A stretch of DNA of 64,000 nucleotides from an uncultured Bacteroidales bacterium (GTDB lineage Bacteria > Bacteroidota > Bacteroidia > Bacteroidales > Paludibacteraceae): contig CACZUS010000001.1 in NCBI GenBank assembly GCA_902784425.1, positions 42,337 through 106,336 of the forward strand, written 5' to 3'. Under the pieces are notes generated by a model. The model searched no databases and was not told the origin of the DNA. It saw only the letters and a program-made list of their open reading frames with translations. Both the position numbers and the translations under genes were made by a program. Positions 58,801 through 64,000 of this stretch are shown one piece after another (the first letter of the stretch is position 1; every line of letters begins with the position of its first letter).

Positions 58801-60400
58801 TTTGATTGGACATGGCGCAGATTATTATCAATGGAGTAACGGACAAAAAACGGATACCATCACGATTTACCCAACGAACTCTACTGAATATTCATTGTAT
58901 GGATACACAGATAAGGGATGTGAGGTGATGATACCTGTTCCTGTAAAGGTGAATCCGAATCCTATGGTATATACCAAGGGTGATTTGAAAGCATGTCAAG
59001 GATCATTAGCTACTATCGAGGCCTTCGATGGTAATGCGGAAACAGCAGGTTTCTCTTGGAGTAGTGGAAATGTTGGTTCTGTTATCACACCGATGATTAT
59101 GTCTGATACATCGTTTACTGTTACGGCAGAAAACAAGTATGGATGTAAGGCTACGGCAGTTCATGAGATTGCTTTGACAGAATTGCCTGAATTGACGTAT
59201 GCAGGACGTACGACTGTATGTCTTGGTGAGTCTACTACGATTCAGGGAGGTGGTGCTCTTTCTTATAGTTGGAGTGATGGAGTGAATGAATATACAGGTT
59301 CCTCTATCAATGTGACACCAAAGACGAATATGATGCTTCGTATGACGGGAAGTAATGTAAGTAACTGTCCTGCTTCAATTGATATTCAAATTGTTGTTCA
59401 GTCTTTGCCTTCTATTTATATCTCTGGTGATTCAGCTGTCTGCTTGGGCGATGAGTTCTCTCTGTTTGCATCAGGCGCAGACACGTATAAATGGAATACG
59501 GGTGATGAGACTTCATCTATCACGTATACTACGAGTTCTTCTGCAGAATATACTGTATATGGAACAAATGCGCAAGGTTGTACTTCGAAAGCAAGCAAAG
59601 TGGTTCAAGTACGTCCTTCTCCTACGGTTACGATTGAGAAGGGACCACAATCTGGTTGTCCTGGTTTACCAGATACTGTGCATTTGTATGCAAGAGGTGC
59701 TGATGTTTATAGATGGACAAGTGAACCATATAGCGCAAGTGTTGCATTGAATGGATTGACGGCCAATTTGGCGGCAACGATCGATGGACCAACACAGATG
59801 ATTGTAGAAGGTACGGATGTGTTTGGTTGTAAAGGTACTGCTAAAGTGGATGTTGATTTGATACCTCGTCGCGAAATAGAATTCTCGGTATCACCGGATT
59901 TCGTGGAAGAGGGTAGTTCGAATGTACGATTCAACGGAGTCTTCCCTAAAACCTCTAAATGGTATTGGGAAACAGGTGATAATATGAAGGAGGAAAAGGG
60001 TGTTAATACATCTCACTTCTATGATCCGAATGCGGCAGACTCGTTTATCGTAAAGGTACGTGCCATAGATGAATTTGGATGTGAATATACAGGAAAGTCT
60101 ACTGTATATACATGGCTGGATTTCTGGGCTGCCGAAGGTTTTACTCCTAATGGAGATGAGTTGAATGACCGATTTAAATTCTATGGCGGAGAGTTTATAG
60201 ATGAGTTCTCGTTTATCATTTTCAATCGATTGGGAGAGATTGTTTTCGAAGGACAAAGCATTAATGATGAATGGGATGGAACTTATGATGGTAAACCATG
60301 TCCATGGGGAGTGTATGGTTGGTATTGTAAGTATAAGAGTGGATATAAAGGTATCAACAAGGAGGGAGAAAGACGAGGTTCGGTCTCTCTAATTAGATAA
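55811..60400 (+). CDS. T9SS type B adhesin with 12 Ig-like repeats (SprB-like)
   Basis: 1529 residues from the ATG at 55811; a GTG at 55781 would add ten residues before the signal peptide core (MAMLVPFIMMVSAYSQ). Residues to about 380 are unknown, with LSFENGNFDGWECYTGG early, as in many T9SS cargo proteins. A PKD domain (SGYYWDFGNGKTS) lies near 410. Twelve modules of 70-90 residues then run from about 465 to 1350, each opening like ITGDxxVCxGDxxxL and containing YxWxxG. A second PKD-like unit follows, then the CHU_C type B sorting domain (EGFTPNGDELNDRFKF, DEWDGTYDGKPC) ending VSLIR. The next gene encodes its likely PorP/SprF partner 12 nt on. Role probably adhesion or surface movement; ligand unknown. 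Confidence 0.88.
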   Translation: MSLNLIIGSTNKRKYWMAMLVPFIMMVSAYSQIDRSNIDTPNLSFENGNFDGWECYTGGFYFDTTDSTYKFDTWTPARAEMGAENRRHFSIKNNAQDVPDDNMRCYLTSTNPEGKMTARIGSMEAAENQGVKNAMAERMVYKFVVTENTTLLTYRYAVVMHCPDLVGAAASRTEHTGDQYPTFQMNVSLYNPSTGVSSLLQCGNFKVNASGTNKVALKLAADEGQCPSSPLHRNGDLYEFAYVPWTYGNFDLSNHIGEEVTIEIINRDCLSSKTSTMGGETISGGKHRSYGYFWAETRKLELTVKNCINEDAVFYAPKGFSKYEWKSKNNVNISVDPNDPSIATIANDLKVPGDEIQCTIYNSDDCKSEVKLSAILEEMSASLDFDFENDCEGLVHFKNIKDDIVGDEVSGYYWDFGNGKTSALREPDAMYMDPKDYNVSLTVQTVLGCTASIEKIVDVRYFPKLNISSESSVCRGDTINLIAIGASNKSRYKWDTGDTTMQIRKRIDASQVFVVEVIDEFLCSYKANFRVSVKESPMLLIKGDDEVCLGDTATLTAIEYGNTTGETVSFIWDIGTTDAQMRARPLQDNTVYTVTASYSNGCYSEMSKTIRVNPLPEVNITGDGLICQNDPANLQANVLSSNGSVTYVWKDLFNGPSRTVYPDATTEYSVTCVDEKNCISRPAEFTVKVKDLPDVKITGDSAICEGKSTTLTVTGVGSNVTWYDGTSGQTTIVRTPTQDTIYWVEGVSNNCKGRAEFKVKLLNVPTVWIEGNTTICQGDTTRLYARGADSYSWNTSDNTDSIDVHPYSMSDYFVTGTTTNGGCVGTASIKVTVNEPPKITITGDREVCDGDDAQVSVSGASEYFWSNNAYGPKITLKITKDDTLTVRCVDDNLCESTAKWTIKMKELPVLSYTGETAVCSGQIVTITASGANTYEWQDGTGTSVFSRVLENDMELKVKGVINGCSSSMIIPVSILPVPSLWVSGSGVTGVCAGDSASLIGHGADYYQWSNGQKTDTITIYPTNSTEYSLYGYTDKGCEVMIPVPVKVNPNPMVYTKGDLKACQGSLATIEAFDGNAETAGFSWSSGNVGSVITPMIMSDTSFTVTAENKYGCKATAVHEIALTELPELTYAGRTTVCLGESTTIQGGGALSYSWSDGVNEYTGSSINVTPKTNMMLRMTGSNVSNCPASIDIQIVVQSLPSIYISGDSAVCLGDEFSLFASGADTYKWNTGDETSSITYTTSSSAEYTVYGTNAQGCTSKASKVVQVRPSPTVTIEKGPQSGCPGLPDTVHLYARGADVYRWTSEPYSASVALNGLTANLAATIDGPTQMIVEGTDVFGCKGTAKVDVDLIPRREIEFSVSPDFVEEGSSNVRFNGVFPKTSKWYWETGDNMKEEKGVNTSHFYDPNAADSFIVKVRAIDEFGCEYTGKSTVYTWLDFWAAEGFTPNGDELNDRFKFYGGEFIDEFSFIIFNRLGEIVFEGQSINDEWDGTYDGKPCPWGVYGWYCKYKSGYKGINKEGERRGSVSLIR

Positions 60401-60412
60401 AGTTGAAGAGTG

Positions 60413-61390
60413 ATGAGAAAAATTGTATTGTTTTTGTCGGCATTTTGCCTTTTTGTAGCTGCCCATGCTCAGGATTATACTCTGGTGAGTCATAACCTGA
60501 CACCGTTTAGCCTTAACCCCTCTTTGGCGGGTAATGCGTACGATATTCGTTTTGGTCTCAGTTACAGACAACAATGGTTGGCATTGGGAAATAACTATCA
60601 TACAGTCAGAGCATCTTATGATCAGAGTTTCCATAGAAGAATATGTTCCGTAGGTTTTGCCTATGCTTTTGATAATATGTCGAAAGGAGTATATACGGTG
60701 AACGAGTTTTCGCCTACTTATGCTCATACGCTAAAAATAAAAGACGAACAATATATTCGTTTGGGATTACAGGGTTCTTTGTATCTTAATCACCTTTCCT
60801 GGGATAAAATTAAATATGGAGATCAGTATGATATGAATACTCGACGTCCAACATTATCCACCTTGGAAGAGTTTGATGAAGATACACGTGCTCATTTTGA
60901 TTTCTCCGTCGGACTCTCTTATGTATTGGAAAATCGTTTGACTGTGGGTGCTGCTGTGTACCATATCACTGAACCTAACAACGGTTTCATGGAACTGAAG
61001 GATAATGTTTTACATAGAAAGTATGTCGGACATATCAGTTTCGTTCAAGATTTGCAATACAGCAATGGATTGTGGGGTAGAGAAAGCCTTTCTGGTAAAT
61101 ATCTCTTCTTGAACGGTTCGTATCAGAGACAGGCCGATTATCAGATGTTAAACGTCGGTATAGGTTTTTCATGGGAACCTCTAATGTTTGGTGTCTCCGA
61201 CAAAAACAATTTGGATGGAGTGAATGTGGTTGGATTGATGGCAGGTGGTCATTATAAGGGAATACAGTTCTACTATGTATTTGATCTGTACACCTCCTCA
61301 AAGAAGAATGGATCATGGTCTCATGAGTTTAACTTCATCTACATTATCAAACACGTTGAGAAATATCCTTGTCCTGCTGTTTATTGGTAA
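60413..61390 (+). CDS. PorP/SprF family T9SS membrane protein
   Basis: Outer-membrane protein of the PorP/SprF family (TIGR03519), 325 residues. Signal peptide MRKIVLFLSAFCLFVAAHAQ. The family opening is clear (DYTLVSHNLTPFSLNPSLAG), then RFGLSYRQQWLAL and VRASYDQSFHR, and a barrel up to the C-terminal EFNFIYIIKHVEKYPCPAVYW. Family members are encoded next to large type B cargo genes and help present the cargo; in Flavobacterium SprF pairs with SprB. The gene directly follows such a cargo gene, so the pair is a SprB/SprF-like unit. The open frame begins at a GTG at 60410; the ATG at 60413 is the likely start. Confidence 0.93.
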   Translation: MRKIVLFLSAFCLFVAAHAQDYTLVSHNLTPFSLNPSLAGNAYDIRFGLSYRQQWLALGNNYHTVRASYDQSFHRRICSVGFAYAFDNMSKGVYTVNEFSPTYAHTLKIKDEQYIRLGLQGSLYLNHLSWDKIKYGDQYDMNTRRPTLSTLEEFDEDTRAHFDFSVGLSYVLENRLTVGAAVYHITEPNNGFMELKDNVLHRKYVGHISFVQDLQYSNGLWGRESLSGKYLFLNGSYQRQADYQMLNVGIGFSWEPLMFGVSDKNNLDGVNVVGLMAGGHYKGIQFYYVFDLYTSSKKNGSWSHEFNFIYIIKHVEKYPCPAVYW

Positions 61391-61437
61391 TTCTCATTCA
61401 ATCGCGCTTTGATAGCATCGACTGATAAGGTCAGCAA

Positions 61438-61485
61438 AAAGGCTTATACATTTTTTCGCTAATGCGCTACAATGTATAAGCCTTT
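61438..61485. terminator. Bidirectional terminator between porP-like gene and pfkA
   Basis: AAAGGCTTATACATT (61438-61452) pairs perfectly with its complement (61471-61485), an 18-nt loop between. A-runs on the left and T on the right let it end transcripts from both converging genes. Confidence 0.88.
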
Positions 61486-61514
61486 GTTATTGTTTTGCTT
61501 TTCTATCTGAAGAT

Positions 61515-62837
61515 TTATTCCTTTGCTTTCATCTCCATTGGTTGTCCGGTTGCTTCTACAACACTCCACCAGAATTCGCTTTCGAGATTAACCTTCTTAC
61601 GTTGCGAGGTGGCAGTTGTGATTGGCAACAGTGTAAATGAGTTATTCCAGTTACCTACCACGAAATCCGTACGTCCCGCCATAGCAGCGTGTACCGCATT
61701 CTGGGTTAATTGTTCACAGAACTTGCTGTCATTGGCATTTGCTGGAATACTACGGATGATATAGCTAGGATCAAAATATTTGACACTAATAGGAATGTTT
61801 TTCTTGGTGAAGAAATCGATGATTTGATTCTTCATAAAGATACCGATATCCTCATGCAACACATTGCCCGATGCATCTACCTTTCGTTCTCCTGTCATGA
61901 ATTGTTGACCAGCACCTTCAGCTACTACGACAACAGCATGCTTCTTGCTCATCAAACGTCTTTCCAAACAGTTCAAGAATCCAGTCTGACTATCATTCTC
62001 CAGATCAAAATTCATTTCTGGAATTAGGCAGAAGTTTACATCAGGAACCGCTAATGCTACATTGGCAGCGATAAAGCCAGAATCACGTCCCATCAACTTG
62101 ATTAAAGCCACACCATTCTGAGCACCTTTAGCTTCATAATGAGCATTCAAGATGATGTTTTGTGCAGAGGTGAATGCAGATTCAAATCCGAAAGACTTAT
62201 CAATATAACTAATATCGTTGTCAATTGTCTTTGGAACACAAGCGATGCTGATTTTCAAATTTCTACGTTCAATCTCCTTATAGATGTCGTGAGCTCCTCG
62301 AAGGGTACCATCGCCACCCACGCAGAATAGAATGTTGATATTGTTCTTTTCCAAAGTGTCTACAATCACTTCACTTGGCTGGTTGCCACGAGAAGAGGCC
62401 AACATTGATCCTCCATCTTTATGAATATCATCCACCAAGTCGGGATCTAAATTTATAAAAGGCATCTGATTGACTGGATTTAAACCAGCAAAACCATATT
62501 GTACACCAACGATGTTCTTTACACCGTAACGATTCCACAAGTGACATACCAATCCGCGTATTACGTTGTTGAGACCCGGACAAAGTCCTCCGCATGTTAC
62601 AATCGCAACTTTTGTTTTGGCAGGCTCGAAATAGATGTATTCTTTAGGCCCAGGTTTCTCAAACGATCTTAATTCAGCACCATTCTTTATTGCCGTCATT
62701 ACTTCCTGCAACGAAGAAGAATAGAGTACGCGTTCTCCGTCCTCTACGAAATCATAAATACCATCTCCCTTTACTGTTGATAGTTTCAAAGGAGATTTAA
62801 TTTTACACTCTCCTAAGTTTTTTACTATAAAATCCAT
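61515..62837 (-). CDS. pfkA: 6-Phosphofructokinase
   Basis: Phosphorylates fructose 6-phosphate to the 1,6-bisphosphate in glycolysis, 440 residues. This is longer than E. coli PfkA (320) because of an N-terminal extension of about 70 residues and is typical of the plant, trypanosome and spirochaete-like clade. Motifs are TCGGLCPGLNNVIRG (residues 81-95), GGDGTLRGAH (174-183), the substrate loop PKTIDND (202-208) and MGRDSGFIA. In known enzymes Gly at the fourth place of GGDG goes with ATP and Lys in PKTIDND is common in PPi enzymes; the mixture here matches ATP-using trypanosomatid enzymes, so ATP is the better guess. It has its own promoter. Confidence 0.95.
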   Translation of the reverse strand: MDFIVKNLGECKIKSPLKLSTVKGDGIYDFVEDGERVLYSSSLQEVMTAIKNGAELRSFEKPGPKEYIYFEPAKTKVAIVTCGGLCPGLNNVIRGLVCHLWNRYGVKNIVGVQYGFAGLNPVNQMPFINLDPDLVDDIHKDGGSMLASSRGNQPSEVIVDTLEKNNINILFCVGGDGTLRGAHDIYKEIERRNLKISIACVPKTIDNDISYIDKSFGFESAFTSAQNIILNAHYEAKGAQNGVALIKLMGRDSGFIAANVALAVPDVNFCLIPEMNFDLENDSQTGFLNCLERRLMSKKHAVVVVAEGAGQQFMTGERKVDASGNVLHEDIGIFMKNQIIDFFTKKNIPISVKYFDPSYIIRSIPANANDSKFCEQLTQNAVHAAMAGRTDFVVGNWNNSFTLLPITTATSQRKKVNLESEFWWSVVEATGQPMEMKAKE

Positions 62838-62889
62838 ATTCTAATCTAATTTTCCTCGTCTATTTATAGAATTCACCTATAATCAAATG

Positions 62890-62921
62890 CAAAGTTAAAT
62901 TCCTTGCTCGACATGAGCAAA
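62890..62921 (-). promoter_or_regulatory. pfkA promoter
   Basis: On the minus strand TTTG (62918-62921) and TAACTTTG (62890-62897) are 20 nt apart, a full match. The leader would be about 47 nt. Confidence 0.78.
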
Positions 62922-63058
62922 TGATAGTTTCCTTAATTTAATGATGTGTTCTATAAAATCACTGTTTTAAAACAAATTGTATGAATTATGGGATGATGAA
63001 ATTCCTGCAGGTTCCTGGTTTCTTCAGTTTTCTTGCAATTTGTTAAACTGGCGTCGTA

Positions 63059-63080
63059 GAGACGCGGCGTGCCACGTCTC
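63059..63080. repeat. GTAGAGACGC palindromic repeat, copy 3
   Basis: GAGACGCGGC and GCCACGTCTC form a 22-nt inverted repeat with one C-A mismatch and a 2-nt centre, preceded by CGTA as at 28466. It lies in the pfkA-hydrolase gap. Confidence 0.75.
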
Positions 63081-63134
63081 CACAAAAATGGGAACCAAAA
63101 TAAATTCAAAACAGTGAATTTTGGATTTGTTTTT

Positions 63135-63142
63135 TAATTTTG
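63135..63142 (+). promoter_or_regulatory. Probable promoter of the hydrolase gene (-7 box)
   Basis: TAATTTTG fits TAnnTTTG. No TTTG at the right distance upstream. The predicted start near 63148 lies after 63121, so it argues against the longer open frame for the gene. Confidence 0.5.
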
Positions 63143-63159
63143 TATTTAGGAACAAGATA

Positions 63160-63852
63160 ATGATTAGAATGGCAGATATATTACATTATTACATAGAACA
63201 GGGAACAGGGTTTCCTTTGATCCTTCTTCATGGTAACGGTGAAGACCATACTTATTTCGTCAATCAGATTTCTGCATTTGCACAAAACTATCATGTTTAT
63301 GCGGTGGATACCCGCGGACATGGGAAGACTCCCAGGGGAGACGCTCCATTCACTATTCGACAGTTTGCAGATGACTTATCTGCATTTATGGATAGACTAC
63401 ATATTGAGAAGGCTAATATCTTAGGATTTTCTGATGGTGCTAATATTGCAATGATATTTGCCCTTAAGTATTCCTCCAAAGTGAATAAACTTATTTTAAA
63501 TGGGGGTAATCTTGATGCTGGAGGTATTAAACGAACGGTTCAGTTGCCGATAGAGCTGGGATATAGAGTGGCTCGTATCTTTGCGAATAAGAGTCCTGAG
63601 GCAAAAGCTCATGCAGAGATGTTAGGTCTGATGGTCAATGACCCTGCTATTGCTGTTGAGGAATTAGCAAAAATAAATGTCCCTACGCTTGTTATCGCAG
63701 GGACAAATGATATGGTAAAGGAAACACATACGCGTCTTATTGCTGATCACATAAAAAACGCAAAGTTGTGTTTGATTCATGGGAACCATTTTATTGCGAA
63801 CAAGAAACCGAATGAGTTTAATGTTGCAGTACTAACATTCCTTCAGACATAG
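63160..63852 (+). CDS. Alpha/beta hydrolase
   Basis: Alpha/beta-hydrolase-fold enzyme, 230 residues from the ATG at 63160. The longer frame from a TTG at 63121 would place coding sequence in the promoter. The oxyanion-hole motif is LILLHGNGED, the nucleophile elbow is GFSDGANIA, with Ser in the usual Gly-x-Ser-x-Gly replaced by the GFSDG variant, and the acid/His part of the triad is IAGTNDMV with HGNHFI near the C-terminus. Esterase-like; the substrate is unknown. It stands alone. Confidence 0.88.
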   Translation: MIRMADILHYYIEQGTGFPLILLHGNGEDHTYFVNQISAFAQNYHVYAVDTRGHGKTPRGDAPFTIRQFADDLSAFMDRLHIEKANILGFSDGANIAMIFALKYSSKVNKLILNGGNLDAGGIKRTVQLPIELGYRVARIFANKSPEAKAHAEMLGLMVNDPAIAVEELAKINVPTLVIAGTNDMVKETHTRLIADHIKNAKLCLIHGNHFIANKKPNEFNVAVLTFLQT

Positions 63853-63901
63853 ACGGACGAAGAATGTTTCGTTATTGATGTTGAGATTCGGAGTTGTTTT
63901 A

Positions 63902-64000
63902 TATTTTTGTATGCGAGGACATGACAAATAATTATTACTCTCTCAACTCAACTTTAATGAAATTTAATAGATATGACACATTGGTATAAATATTTCATCT
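63902..64000 (+). CDS. Possible start of a further gene, cut by the window end
   Basis: A -7-like box TATTTTTG (63902-63909) is followed at 63973 by an ATG that opens MTHWYKYFI and runs off the end. Nine codons are too few for any identification. An alternative ATG at 63920 stops after 22 codons. Confidence 0.25.

Noticed and set aside
63121-63159. N-terminal extension of the alpha/beta hydrolase from a TTG
   Set aside because: It would contain the -7 promoter box at 63135-63142 and encodes non-conserved hydrophobic residues before the usual start.
63920-63988. 22-codon open frame at the window end
   Set aside because: Too short, no family resemblance, and no supporting context.
1-64000. 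tRNA, rRNA, CRISPR array, insertion sequence or prophage
   Set aside because: Read through on both strands; no cloverleaf-like segment, spaced direct repeats, transposase or phage gene was recognised. A tRNA search program would be needed to be certain about tRNAs.

Overview
The window is a 64-kb piece of chromosome from a member of the Bacteroidota, most likely the order Bacteroidales. The evidence is the AT-rich sequence, promoters of the TAnnTTTG type with an upstream TTTG box, AT-rich leaders with few Shine-Dalgarno sites, type IX secretion (T9SS) parts and cargo (PorT, PorP/SprF, type A and type B C-terminal sorting domains), a PCMD-type lipoprotein, and a citramalate synthase inside the leucine operon. 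The family cannot be fixed from the sequence alone. I see no rRNA or tRNA gene, CRISPR array, insertion sequence or prophage.

Layout. 1-4.7 kb: aquaporin (+), then acyltransferase and valS (-). 4.9-23 kb: one long ribosomal locus on the + strand joining the str, S10, spc and alpha gene sets (rpsL to rplQ, with fusA, secY, map, infA, rpoA). It has no tuf after fusA and no adk between secY and map. It ends at a strong terminator whose T-run also carries the -33 box of the pyrH promoter. 23.1-25.2 kb: pyrH, a palindromic repeat and two envelope genes. 25.25-31.8 kb: a branched-chain amino-acid operon (leuA-leuC-leuD-cimA-leuB) behind a complete attenuator: promoter, a 20-codon leader peptide rich in Ile and Leu, and mutually exclusive antiterminator and terminator hairpins. 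31.9-33.3 kb: two minus-strand genes (NlpC/P60-LysM and a small secreted YD-type protein), each apparently broken by one surplus base. 33.5-34.3 kb: an orphan protein with a PD-(D/E)XK-like N-terminus. 34.3-61.4 kb: a surface and secretion region holding a PCMD lipoprotein, outer-membrane barrels, porT, a 2475-residue type B T9SS adhesin, an MscS-family channel, a three-gene overlapping operon (YD/MORN membrane protein, GLUG-type type A T9SS cargo, OmpA-like barrel), and a SprB/SprF-like pair (Ig-repeat type B cargo plus PorP/SprF protein). 61.5-64 kb: phosphofructokinase (-), an alpha/beta hydrolase (+) and the possible start of a further gene.

How the genes work together. The ribosomal locus makes the core of the translation machinery plus the Sec channel and RNA polymerase alpha. 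The leu operon has the enzymes for both leucine and, through citramalate, the 2-ketobutyrate needed for isoleucine; its leader peptide has codons for exactly those two amino acids. In the surface region PorT is a T9SS component and at least three encoded proteins are predicted T9SS cargo.

The most interesting points are the Ile/Leu attenuator, the structured rpsL-rpsG spacer, a dispersed GTAGAGACGC palindrome family (three clear copies and one decayed), the paired frameshifts near 32 kb, and the uncharacterised operon at 48.1-55.5 kb.
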